A stretch of 60,000 nt of DNA from Diplonema japonicum (lineage: Eukaryota > Euglenozoa > Diplonemea > Diplonemida > Diplonemidae), in NCBI GenBank assembly GCA_964019335.1, contig OZ025733.1, positions 1-60,000 of the forward strand, given 5' to 3'. Made by a program: the position numbers and the translations under genes. Positions 1-9,969 of the stretch are shown piece after piece. The stretch's first letter is position 1, and every line of letters begins with the position of its first letter. A model generated the notes under the pieces. The model saw only the letters and a list, made by a program, of their open reading frames with translations. It made no database searches and had not been told where the DNA came from.

Positions 1-1229
1 CAATTTCACACATTTGAATTTATTCTTTAGTTTTTTTCTGAACCTATTTAATTTTTAAACCTAATAAAGAAAGTGTAAATCTCCTAATCAAAACTTTTTA
101 GTACCAGTGTTGCCAAAATGGGTTGAAAATTAAAGTACCCAGCTGTGGTTACTTAATCAAAAAAGAATTTAATAGCCCATTTAACCTATGTATTCAAACC
201 TTTTACCCTTACTTGCTTTTTTTTGTGGAATTTATTTCATTCTTTTAGTTCCTTGCCCAGCAATAGCAGTTGGTCTTTCCTCTTGGCTGCAATCTCCTTC
301 ACCTCCAGTGCTTGCCAACAATAGCAGTGTGTCAGTGGTGGCACCTTCTTCACCTCAATCCTGGGACCTTTCAACCCCAATATTGCCAGCCATGCCCCCA
401 TTCCACCCAAGGTAGGCTATCAGGTAGTCTTTTCTGATAGATTTGCTGGTGCTATTGGGGTGTCTTGTTGGGTTAGGTTATTTTTTAAAACAACCTGCCA
501 ATAAAGTACAGTAAAAACAGGGGGTAAATACAAAGAATAAGAAAGGTAAGTTATAAAGGAAAGAAAAATGACAGATGGACCATTACTAGGCCAAGTACAG
601 GTGCCCTTTGTGAAAATCTTTTTTTCTGAGGTAAAATATCACTTTTCAGGTGTTTTTGACAATTTTTTTTGTGAGGAAAAAAATTCTTTGGGCACTTTTT
701 TTTTTGACCCATGACCATCTCATTTTCACTATTAGCCTTATTAAGGTCTAGAATAGGTATTTTTGAGGGAAAAAAAAATTTTTTTTGAGAAAAAAAATCA
801 ATTTAACCCATAACACTCCAAGGCACAAATATTTGTCATTTTGAAAAATCATTTTTTTCTCTAAGTACTTTTTCAGCCACTCAACCCCTGGATCTCCAAG
901 AACAACTATAATGAGGAGTTATTTTCAACTGCATTTCATGCTGCACTGCCTCACTTTACCTTGTTATCCACCCACCAAGTGGGTCCCAAATCCAAGTAGA
1001 TAGGCTAAAAACACAAAATAACGGGTGTGCATACTGTGTCCAAATTGTTCCCAAAAAACGCAAAGGTAAAGCCAAAACAGCTATGGACGAGGTCCAACCT
1101 TCATGGGTAAGGGAGTTGGTACCTATAGAGACCATAAAATAGGCCAGTGGGGAGAAAAAAAGCTGGGTTTACAGCATGCCCAGAATCAGCAGTTGTATTG
1201 GTCCACAGGACCCATGAAAATCCCACACG
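1..1229. other. AT-rich, transposon-derived non-coding stretch
   Basis: No convincing host gene. The sequence is A/T-rich with many T or A runs. A 75-codon ORF at 188-415 has no recognisable domain and is not called. The last ~60 bases, in other frames, look like the lead-in to the piggyBac-type fragment that follows. A short motif around 866-880 (ctaagtacttttt) recurs inverted near 7655 and 8547, suggesting shared repeat ancestry. Confidence 0.5.
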
Positions 1230-1430
1230 ATGCCCAGGAGATGCTACCAGGAAATCAAAAGTAGCCTCCACTTCACTCACACAGAAGGGTCAAACAGTGA
1301 TGTGTTGAAGATACAAGGGTTTCTGGGCAGAATTGGTGAGTGGGCAAAAGCAGCAGTGCCAGGAAAATATTTAAGCATTGATGAGACACTTGTACCTTCA
1401 TGGGGCAATTGGGGGGCTGCAGGTCCAGGG
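1230..1430 (+). pseudogene. piggyBac-like transposase fragment (DDE_Tnp_1_7)
   Basis: The reading frame contains MPRRCYQEIKSSLHF, a KIQGFLGRIGEW segment and LSIDETLVPSWG. In piggyBac-type transposases this order is the 'RY..I...LHF' block, then 'KI...L', then the '(S)IDE.(M/L)(V/I)P..G' block holding a catalytic Asp. Only about 65 residues remain. The frame is interrupted at 1431 where a dispersed repeat begins with CAGTGTTGG, and the rest of the transposase is not found downstream. This is a dead fragment. The family assignment rests on motif memory, not on a search. Confidence 0.55.
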
Positions 1431-1708
1431 CAGTGTTGGTCCAGACCCTTGAGGGACTCAGGGGATGCCAAGGGACAGGACAGGAGTCCCCTGAAATTTT
1501 CAGGGGTCTGGAGGGGACTCAGGGGACTCTTGGGACCAAAAAAATTCTTTGTGTTTTTTGTGTCACAAAGTCCCTTTAGGCTGGGGCTTGCATTTTTTTG
1601 GTACTTTTGGTTTCAAAGGTTCAAAAAAAGAGGTCCTAGGTTTGGGTGGGATGTGAGGCAAGGCTCATACTACCTTGTTGTGACTATGTTAAAAAAAAAA
1701 AAAAAAAA
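1431..1708 (+). repeat. Dispersed ~260-bp repeat with A-rich end, copy 1
   Basis: Starts CAGTGTTGGTCCAGACCC, contains several GGGACTCAGG-type units and ends in a long A run. A close copy lies on the opposite strand at 50054-50342, where the order is reversed and the A run appears as T. It interrupts the piggyBac fragment, so it inserted later. The CAGTGTTGG end resembles hAT-type termini while the A tail resembles a retroposon, so its class is open. Confidence 0.7.
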
Positions 1709-1710
1709 TA

Positions 1711-3920
1711 TACTGTAAAACAAATAATGTCAGATGGAAAAATTCCCAGACAGAAAAACTCCCAGACACCAAAAAAACTCAGACATTTTTCCCATCCAGG
1801 AGTTTTTCTGGGGAAAAGTCTTTTTTACAGAAGTAGCTCCTGCTTTTTTTTCCCATACCACCATGTTTGCCTGGAAGGGCTTTGCAGACTCATATGCAGA
1901 GCCAAAATGTTTACCCTGCATGGCAGTTTGAATTTTTTTTCCCTCCCTTTCAATGCACCAACAAACAGCACCCACAGGATCTTAACTTCAATCTCATAAA
2001 CCTGTACTTCTTTCATCAAATGACCAGTTCGACTACCCAAGGCACTTGAGCAACTGGCTTGTGAGGCACCCAACTTTGGTTGCTGACACTTCCAACCAGC
2101 TCACCCCCCGAGAGGTGGAGGAGATAAACTCCTTACACTGGGCCAAGAAGGCCAGAACAAACCCCCAAAAGCAGCTCCAGCTCCCGAAGGATACTAAAGC
2201 CCTTATTGGGCAATACACTGCTACCCACGGCATCACAGTGGCCAGGTCATGGTACCACACAAAAGAGGGGGTGGAACTAGCAACATCCAGTATTTCCGAC
2301 TGGAAAAAAACTTTGGAGGCTCTGTTGGGCCTGTTGCTGCCCCTTTACCATCGGTCACAAACCTCTTCTGGCCAAGGCAAGGTTTTTGCTTGGGTCAATA
2401 GGCAAAACGAACTTGGCAAGCCTATCTCAGTGCAACAAATATGCACCTATGCAGAAGGGCTGCTGCACACTAATCCAGCCTGAAAGACAGAGCTGGTAGA
2501 CTTTGGTGTCCTTTTCCACCAGCTGGGCTGACAAGCTTTGCAGCAGGAAAGGCTACAAAAGCTGCAGGCCCACCACTGGAAAACCTGGAAACGAGAAGGA
2601 CAAAGAGAGGGCATGCTGTTTCACCATGCAATTCAGGTCAATAATCGACACCCATAAAGTAAGGCCTGAATTGGTCTGGAATATGGACTAAACCTCCCTG
2701 CAGCTGTTGCTGTTGGGGTTAAAAACCAAAACGAAAAGGGGTGCAAAGGTTGTAAAAGTCCATGGCTTGGGGGACAAACAGGCCATAACTGGACAGCTGG
2801 CTGTCTCCCTGGCTGGGGATAAGTTGCATCCACAACTTATATACAAAGGCAGAACAGAACCTGCAGCCGGTTTATCCAGGGTCCATGCCCCAGGTCAAGC
2901 ACCCACCTACCAAATGGAGCCTAATGGCATCACCCAGTCATTGGGCTAATTATGGCAGCTATTATGATACACTCAGTATCTGGGTCAAAAAGCTGTTTCT
3001 TCCTTTTTGCAGTAAAACCATCGATTCTCATGGTTTTGCCCCAAACGAGTCAATTCTGCTGCTTGTCAATGACTACAACTGTCATTCAACCAATGAGTTT
3101 TTGGAGTTGTTCAAAGGCACAAACGTGCACATTGCTTTTGTCCCCCCTGGGCTCACCTACATGGTTCAACCGATGGATATTGGGTTGAATGCAGCTGTAA
3201 AAGCATCTATTAAGAACAGTTATAAAAAGTGGGCCACACGAAGGCTTGACAAGCTGATTGCCTCAGGGGTGGTGGCTGAATCATGGGAGGTGCCCTCTAC
3301 GAGTACTCCCTATATGCCAGGCTTGCCCAGGACATGGAGCATGGATGTGTGGAAGTCATCGACGTAGATGCATCTTCTGACACGACCACCGTGTCCACCA
3401 CCTCGATGATAACCGAAGAAACCTTTTCTGTTTCTTCAGACTTGTCAGTGGAGATACTCCCCAGTCTCACCCAGCAATGGCTGGATGATGCTGCCACCAG
3501 GAGGGCCACCAAGAAGGCAACAGCTAAGCCTGCAAGAAAGAAGGCAGCAGCTAAGCCCACAGGCAAGAAGGCAGCAGCTAAGCCTGCAGGCAAGAAGGCA
3601 GTGGCCAAACCCGGAGGCAAGGTAGCACAGTAGATAGCTCTACCCCCCCCTTTTTTTTCTTTTCTTTTTGCCTTTTATCAATCAGTTTTATCTTGAGCTT
3701 TATGACCACACGGTATCTTCTTCCAGGGATAATATGGACATGAAACACATGACCCAGATACCCAGTGGTTTGGTGGTGGTTTCTTTGTGTGGTTGCTGTT
3801 TGCAGCCCAGGCCAGTATGTAGGTGGTAGTGGACCAGGCCCCCTGACAACCTTACAGGAAAAACTCCCAGACACCAAAAAAACTCAGACATTTTTCCATC
3901 TGGGAGTTTTTCGTTTTACA

Positions 3921-3923
<3 letters not shown>
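1711..3923 (+). mobile_element. pogo/Tigger-type DNA transposon, near full length, decayed
   Basis: The element is bounded by TACTGTAAAAC at the left and GTTTTACAGTA at the right, an inverted repeat whose outer TA matches the TA target duplication of Tc1/mariner-pogo elements. A second inner block (CAGATGGAAAAAT at the left, its inverse at the right) extends the terminal repeats. The 2.2-kb interior carries remains of a DDE transposase (2046-3630). The phrase AAACTCCCAGACACC occurs in the same orientation near both ends. Related non-autonomous elements lie at 13928-14035 and 24842-24994. The right end abuts a TA microsatellite. Confidence 0.75.
2046..3633 (+). pseudogene. pogo/Tigger-like DDE transposase, broken, with a Lys/Ala/Pro-rich tail
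   Basis: Collinear pieces in several frames resemble a DDE_1 superfamily transposase. An N-terminal region has a Tc5/CENP-B-like helix-turn-helix (around FAWVNRQNELGKPISVQQI). The first catalytic Asp lies in VWNMD at about 2688. A middle block contains GDKQAITGQLAVS. The second catalytic region is ILLLVNDYNCHS, followed by PPGLTYMVQPMDIG. Stops after 2481 and 2691 and at least two frame changes (including near 3290) show it is inactive. The last piece (to 3630) ends in about 40 residues of repeated KKAAAKPxGKK, like a histone H1 tail. It probably supplied the enzyme for this element; nothing suggests it works now. Confidence 0.7.
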
Positions 3924-3960
<37 letters not shown>

Positions 3961-4079
3961 TGGTATAGTATATATATATATATATATATATAGTATATAT
4001 ATATATATATATATATAGTAGTATACATATATATATAGTATATATATATATACTGTAAAACGAAATACATATATATATA

Positions 4080-4111
<32 letters not shown>

Positions 4112-4114
4112 TAT
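3921..4114. repeat. TA microsatellite with embedded transposon-end relic
   Basis: About 190 bases of nearly pure (TA)n. At about 4053 it contains TACTGTAAAACGAAA, a relic of a pogo-type terminal repeat. It follows directly on the right end of the pogo element. Confidence 0.85.
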
Positions 4115-4323
4115 AGTGCAGTGTACAGCTCAACCCCAGCCAGGACGTCCCAGGTAACCAAGATTCTGCGCTTGTGCAGTTTGCTGCCTGTTCGTCACCC
4201 TGAGCATCTGCGTTACATTCTTCCACTCAGGCGCTACTGGTGATGACCAATGAGGAGGTCAACAGCGAACAACACATCTGATGTTTTTCTTATATTTTCA
4301 TGTTATCCCCACCACCTGAAAAA

Positions 4324-4355
<32 letters not shown>

Positions 4356-4552
4356 TGTCAGGGGGTTTGGAGACCTGCTTTGAAAAAAATATTAAAAAGA
4401 GGCCTTTGCAAGAAAAGTACAATGCAAAAAAAAAAAAAAAAAAAAAAAAGAGACATTTAAGGGTACCTGTGGTATGTGGCAGGATGCCTGAAGAGTCTCA
4501 ATCTATCTCTTGATCGAACCTTTCTGCTGTGGTGTGGCCTTCGGCCCCTCGT
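4115..4552. repeat. Repeat mosaic (foldback-family unit plus A-linked blocks)
   Basis: 4115-4320 is one unit of a family also seen at about 6480-6630, 7735-7910 (opposite strand) and 9215-9320. Shared phrases are 'caaccccagccagg', 'gtaaccaagattctgc' and 'ccaccacctga'. 4340-4430 is the reverse complement of 49972-50050. 4449-4500 repeats at 5810-5855 (gagacatttaagggtacctg). Long A runs separate the blocks. No gene is supported. Confidence 0.65.
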
Positions 4553-5021
4553 TCACCCTCCTCTAGGTATAAAACCCTCAACCGAGTTGGTAAGGACACA
4601 ATAGTTGTACAGTTGTTTCTCAAGGATGTGGTGGGTCACCAGGGAGGCGAATACCGGTCTAGAGGAGTAGCCCCTTACGGAGCTGTTGTAGTAACCCAAC
4701 GTGCATAGGGAGTGGACAGAAACTACTGACGCAGCTGGGATGAGGGGCACTATGCCCTTACTGGTGTGGATGCGTTCTAGTGCCGTTATCACCCAGCCTA
4801 TAACACGCACGCTCTCTTGGACGTCCTCACCCTCTTCACCAGGCGAGAGTCCCATCGTGGCAATGAAGTCTATGGCCAGCTCAAGCCTGGAGACCTGCCC
4901 ACCTGTCGTGCCCCAGTGAAGGGCAGAGAGCCATCGGATGACATGCGGGATGAGCCGTGGGAGGTACTGCTGCCTCAAACCATTGTCGTAGTACCACCTC
5001 AGTGACCGTGGCTTGAAAAAA
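4553..5021 (-). pseudogene. LINE-like reverse-transcriptase C-terminal remnant
   Basis: On the minus strand an open frame reads SLRWYYDNGLRQQYLPRLI, then VIRWLSALHWGT, then VSRLELAIDFIATMGLSP, and continues to a stop at 4553. The pattern 'W-L-x-x-L-x-W ... S-x-x-E-L-x-I-D-F' is what I associate with the region after the reverse-transcriptase domain of non-LTR retrotransposons in protists; that is memory, not alignment. The upstream part of the frame (5022-5236) is other repeat sequence. The catalytic YxDD region is absent, so this is a truncated remnant. Confidence 0.4.
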
Positions 5022-5039
5022 AGTAAAAAAAGGGATGGG

Positions 5040-5098
5040 CAGTGTTGGCCAGACTGGTGGGGTCTGAGGGGTCTGGCCCACAAACCACCCCAACACTG
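5040..5098. mobile_element. 59-bp micro-element with CAGTGTTGG/CCAACACTG ends
   Basis: Exact 9-bp inverted ends, CAGTGTTGG and CCAACACTG, enclose about 40 bases that themselves contain an inverted GGTCTG/CAGACC-type core. Flanks included, the block 5022-5110 is repeated on the opposite strand at 49845-49950. The ends resemble hAT-type termini. Confidence 0.55.
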
Positions 5099-5282
5099 CA
5101 AATTTTCGACCACACCATGTGGTGTGTTGTGACATATTTTACACCATATTTCGCATACCTGATGTTCTACATGATGTATGCAACACAGGGTGCACAACAC
5201 GGCACGTGTTTTATAACATGTACCACTATGCTGCATGGGGAAAAGCAGGTGTCACAATGTGCACCTCTTGGTGCACAATATA

Positions 5283-5314
<32 letters not shown>

Positions 5315-5318
<4 letters not shown>

Positions 5319-6644
5319 AATAAAATTTCAGTGTGCATGGGGGTGCTGACTGTTGGTAACAAAAAAAAAAAAAAAAAAAAAAAAAATACCTGGGGTGCCC
5401 TGGCTGGGGTTGAGCACCACACACATTAAGGACATGACACAGAATGCAGAAGAAGCTACAACCCGGCCGTCCGGCCATCGTGATTAAGGAAACGATGTGG
5501 AACGCAGAAGAAGCTACAACTCGGCTGTGGTGTGCCCCCTGTAATCAAGTAGACAGTTCTTGTGCAGGGCACCAGCCTCCTTTAACTCATATATTTATCT
5601 CCTATATATTATTTTCAGGTGGGGGGCAGTGTTAGTCAGTCCCGTCCCGTCCCCTAAAACGGAATACGGGCCTGGACGGGACTCATGGGACTCCACGGGA
5701 CGGGACTCGACAGGACTCACGGGACTCTCCCCAACACTGTCATTATTTTTGATAGTTTTGCAACTTTTTTTTTTTTTTTTTTTTTTTTCCCTTTGGAAAA
5801 AAAAAAAAAAGAGACATTTAAGGGTACCTGTAGTATGTGGCAGGACGCCTGAAAAAAATGGGAAAAAAAAAAAGAGAAAACCTATTTTTTTTTCCCCTTC
5901 TTTTTTTCTTGTCTTACATTTTTTCGCACACCTAAGCCAAGCTGTTGTTTCTGCTTTCCGCATCAAATGTTGTATTTGGATGTAATAGAAAAAGGGAAAT
6001 AATAAATAATATGTACAAGAGGAGGGTGTATGTTTATACAACCTGTGTAAACAGATTGGTTCCTTGCTTTCAGCACTGTGCCCCTAATGTGCAATGTACA
6101 GCTCAACCCCTGCATTGCACTGCCTGTTTGTTGCACATATTTTCATGTTATCCCCCCCACCTGATATAGGAGATAAATATATGAGTTAAAGGAGGCCGGT
6201 GTTGGCAGCACCCTGCACAAGAACTGTCTACTTGATTACAGGGGGCACACTGCAGCCGAGTTGTAGCTTCTTCTGCGTTCCACGTCGTGCCCTTGATCAC
6301 TGCAGCCAGGTTGTAACTTGCATTCCGTGTCATTTCCTTAACCACCACGGCCGGGTTGTAGCTTCTTCTGTGTTCTGCGTTGTGTCCTTAATCACCGCGG
6401 CCGAGTTGTAGCTTTTGTGTTCCGCATCATTTCCTTAATCACGATGGCCGGACGGCCGGGTTGTAGCTTCTTCTGCATCTGTGTCGTGTCCTTAATGTGT
6501 GTGGTGTTCAGCTCAACCCCAGCCAGGGCGCCCCAGGTAACCAAGATTCTGCACTTGTGCGGTTTGCTCAGTGATGACAGATGAGGAGGTCAACAGCGAA
6601 CAACGCATCTGATGTTATCTCCACCACCTGAAAAAGAAGATAAA

Positions 6645-6692
<48 letters not shown>

Positions 6693-6735
6693 AACAGTTA
6701 GCACCCCCATGCACACTGAAATTTTATTGTTTTTT
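5315..6735. repeat. Large foldback (inverted-repeat) structure
   Basis: Left-arm sequences at 5318-5363 (TTTCAGTGTGCATGGGGGTG) and 5501-5622 reappear inverted at 6692-6730 and 6158-6285. The right arm is enlarged by four or five imperfect tandem units of about 50-60 bp between 6255 and 6490, built on GTTGTAGCTTCTTCTGCGTT. The centre (5625-6155) carries a 113-bp hAT-like element, long T and A runs and about 350 bases of unrelated sequence. No coding capacity is supported. It looks like a non-autonomous foldback element, or two nested copies in opposite orientation. Confidence 0.6.
5627..5739. mobile_element. 113-bp micro-element with CAGTGTTAG/CCAACACTG ends
   Basis: Begins CAGTGTTAG and ends CCAACACTG. 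The interior is made of repeated GGGACTC and ACGGGAC units, similar in style to the interior of the 1431-1708 repeat. Together with 5040-5098 this suggests a family of very small non-autonomous hAT-like elements. Confidence 0.5.
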
Positions 6736-7730
6736 CGCGCACGTAGCAAATACACCCTCTGGTGTGCTCCTGAGCTCATATGCACCTGTAAAATCCGGAA
6801 ACTCAAGAATTTTCTTTTTGTATGGGCCAAAGACATCAGTAACTACATGCACGGCGCACCGTATCGTATTGGTGATGTTAGCTATTTGTTCCACAGTTTT
6901 AATTGTTGTGGAACGAGGCACCCAAAACCAAACACGAGAGAGCACACCCAGTGGCTGTCCCTGTTGTTTTTGCCGTGTTTCTCCCCCAGAAACCACAGGG
7001 AAAACGTCCGATCGGGATATACATAACGAAGACCAAAAAAGAGTGTTAAAGTCTTAAAAGAACAAAGTAGCAAAATTCCTTTGCACGAAAGTGACGCCCA
7101 CCGTCAGTCTAGAGTATCCACTCCATTTTTTTCTTTATTTTTTTCTGTGCCCATGCTACTGTGGAACAAGACTTTTCCAACAGTAAGGCCAGCTGCCCTT
7201 ATTTCATCATGTGTGATGTGGTCAAGCCTCATGCCTCTGACCAATTGGCGCCGTGTGGTGTCTTGTTGGCTATTAAATCAACCAGAAAATGATAGCAGAA
7301 GTGCCGCTAGAAGTTCCCCTTTACACACTACGTCACAAACTAGTGCAGCACAGTCGTTGCCACTGAGCTTCTCAAAAGAATCTGTGGCGAGTGTCCTGAT
7401 CACCGTGGTGTTCCCATTTACCCTTTCTCGGTCCGAATACCATTTTTTTTTTACCCCTAGCTTCTCAACAGCAAGTTTAAAAGCATCCATTTTTGTCACC
7501 CCCTCTTTTACTGAATTTGTGCAAAGTGAAAAAACCCATTTTTGCCCCTAGGACTGAATTTTCTGGGTACCAGTAACACTCACTTTCCCATTTTCTGGGG
7601 TGTTTTCTTTCCTAACCTGGGGTGGGAAAGTTGTAGAATTTTTTTTTTTTTGGGAAAAAGTACTTAGAGAAATATCGAAAGTGTCAATTGGCCTCATTTT
7701 GGGGGGTTTTTTTTGAAACGATGCCATATA
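6736..7730. other. Unassigned transposon-like sequence with minus-strand ORF fragments
   Basis: Higher-complexity sequence than its surroundings. Minus-strand fragments (about 6724-6996 with ITNTIRCAVHVVTDVFGPY; 7278-7499 with MTKMDAFKLAVEKLGVKKKW) read like protein but match no family I recognise, and stops break them apart. They are most likely the body of a decayed mobile element. No terminal repeats could be assigned. Confidence 0.35.
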
Positions 7731-8228
7731 TCATTCAGGTGGTGGGGATAATAAAGAAATATAAGAAGTACATCAGATGTGTTGTTCACTGTTGACCTCC
7801 TCGTCAGTCATCACCGGTAGTGCCCAAGTGGGAGAACATAATGCAGATGCTCAGGGTGATGAATTGGCAGCAAACTGCATGAGCGCAGAATGTTGGTTAC
7901 CCCGGGTTGCTCCGGCTGGGGTTAAGCTGCACACATTAAGGACACAATGCAGAACACAGAAGAAGCTACAACTCGGCTGCGGTGCCCCCCCCTGTATCAA
8001 GTTAACAGTTCTTGTACAGGGTGCCACCAACACCGGCCTCCTTTATCTTATTTATTAGAGAAAAACAATGTACACGGTTAACTTTTTTTCCACCCAAGTC
8101 TGTAAGCAGAATTTCCACCACTGTTTACGGTAACCCACAACTTCTTTTCCACTCTCCACGGTAACCTACAACTTTTTTTCCACTCAGGTGGAAAAAAGTT
8201 ATTTGGTTGCCATGTAGTTGTTTTCCCC
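7731..8228. repeat. Foldback-family unit, copy at 7.7-8.2 kb
   Basis: The reverse complement of 7735-7910 matches the unit at 4130-4320 (bccacctg end, bacatcagatgtg core, cagatgctcagggtga). 7925-8050 repeats the CTACAACTCGGCTG / CAGTTCTTGT phrases of the 5315-6735 foldback. The end contains three CAACTTNTTTTCCACTC repeats (about 8080-8200). Confidence 0.55.
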
Positions 8229-9194
8229 TATATGAGCTCGTCCGGACGAAAATGTCAACACTTTTTTGGGCACCTCCGAAAATTTCTTGTTTTGATTATT
8301 TGAGCAAAAAAAGGGCAGCATGCAACCATAGGAAGATGACATATATGGTGTACATGGCGCCTTCTTTCAATTGCAATGCTTGTTTTGCCATGAGGGTGGC
8401 AGGCTTTGCAACCGGCTGCCCCTGGGAAGCGAAGAATAGAGGTCAAAAAAACGGCGAAAAATGTTTAAAATGCATCTAGGGTGCATAAAATTGGTGTTCA
8501 AGTGCACTTGTGACCCCTGGGTACAAACCAGGGTCGGGTTACTGTTAAAAGTACTTAGCGAAAAATATATGGCACCACATAGCCCCCGAAAATCCGGTTT
8601 TTTACACCCTATTTTTTGGCTTTTTTCAGAAAAACCAATTCTTAACACTTGCCTGCTCATGCAGAGTTTCGACATTGGTATCTTTGGGGTCAAACTTTCA
8701 TTCTCTACCCATCTGCTGAGGTTTTTCCTTTTCTTTTGCACTCATAATACTTTAAAAGTGAAATTTTTGCTTTTTTAAGGGGTTTTAAAGGGATTTTAGC
8801 CTTAAATAGGCCAAAATGGTACTTTAAGGGTAAGTTCTCCCCACCCCATTTTAATAGTGATTTAGAGTCCAGCCCACCCAAAATGACCCCAAAGGTTTCA
8901 CAGATTTTCAATCTGCGTCCATTCCTCCTGTCGCTTTTCACGGAAAAACGAAAATAAAAAAATGGAGTCTGGGTTATTTGTAACTTCGTTTGCCAAAAAC
9001 CATTCTAAAAAACATGTTTTTGCACGTGCGTTTTAAAAATAAAACAAACGGCGAGCATTTTGACCTATATGGTGTTCAAGCTTAGACTGCATTTCTGCAC
9101 ACAAAGTGGTGTCGGACTATTAGAAATTTAACGGGGGTTTTCTGCCACATAGGAGGGTCATTTGTTGATATTTTTTTCCGGACGAGCTCATATA
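8229..9194. mobile_element. ~0.97-kb non-autonomous element with long terminal inverted repeats
   Basis: The left end reads ATATGAGCTCGTCCGGA and the right end is its exact inverse, with similarity extending to about 30 bp on each side. TA flanks both ends. No transposase is recognisable inside. The element sits inside a foldback-family repeat, whose halves continue at 8228 and 9205, so it is a younger insertion. Confidence 0.7.
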
Positions 9195-9204
9195 TTATTT
9201 TCCT

Positions 9205-9640
9205 TATTCCACTCCCTTGGTCAATCATCACCCGTAGCACCTGAGTGGAAGAACAAATTGCAGATGCTCAGGGTGACGAACAGGCAGTAAACTGTATGAG
9301 CGCAAAATCTTGGTTACCCGGGGCACCGGCTGGAGCTTAGCTGCACACCGCATGCATTACGGACACGCGGAACGCAGGAGAAGCTACAGCTAGGCCTGTC
9401 ACTGGCCTCCTTTATCTCTTATGTATTATTTTCCTTTTACCTTACAAAAACACAGAGTAGGCACAGCGTCCATCCAGTCCAAGTAGGCACCCCCTTTGTG
9501 CCCGAGAAAAAAAGAAAAGAAAAAAAAGGCAAGAATTCCCCTGTTTCGTCACGTTCCGCCTCGTTCCCTTTCGTTCCGGTTCTGCCGTTCCGCCAAGTTC
9601 CGATTTTCCAGTTTGGCGGAAGGGAACGGAACTACAGTAG
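9205..9640. repeat. Foldback-family unit followed by a C/T-rich 'GTTCC' repeat
   Basis: 9215-9430 is another copy of the foldback-family unit (cagatgctcagggtgacgaac, then gaagctacagct). 9531-9640 (gaattcc ... CCGTTCCGCCAAGTTCCG ... cagtttggcggaagggaa) is a diverged direct copy of 50487-50580. 9641-9969 is the upstream region of the protease gene and ends in a pyrimidine-rich tract. Confidence 0.6.
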
Positions 9641-9929
9641 TAAGTGACTTACAGACCTCCTCACGGGGGCACCAGGAGCAACAGAAGTCGCTTGAATCAT
9701 TTCAATAATATCATTAGCCTAGCTTTGTATCTTCTAGTACGGTAAGGTATAGTACATGTTGTTTGGAGGAAGCCTCCTTGAAGGGTGCTTCTTGCCTGGT
9801 GAGAACAGCACCAGGAGGAGAAAAGATGAGTCTAATGACTGTCTGGAAGAGCTTTACTCCCCTCTCTGTGCAGCTCTCACAACCAAAAATGATGGCCTTC
9901 ACTGCATGCTAAATTGTCTTTATTCTTTT

Positions 9930-9969
9930 CTTCCCACCCACATACCAGTCCGCTATTATCCACAGGGAA
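9930..9969 (+). promoter_or_regulatory. Predicted splice-acceptor region upstream of the USP gene
   Basis: A tract rich in T and C from about 9916 leads through 'attatccacag' to an AG at 9965, four bases before the ATG at 9970. This is the expected form of a trans-splice (or 5' UTR) acceptor. It supports the ATG at 9970. Confidence 0.5.

Noticed and set aside
188-415. 75-codon ORF with a hydrophobic start
   Set aside because: Sits in AT-rich repeat-like DNA, shows no domain, and lacks the base composition of the real genes here.
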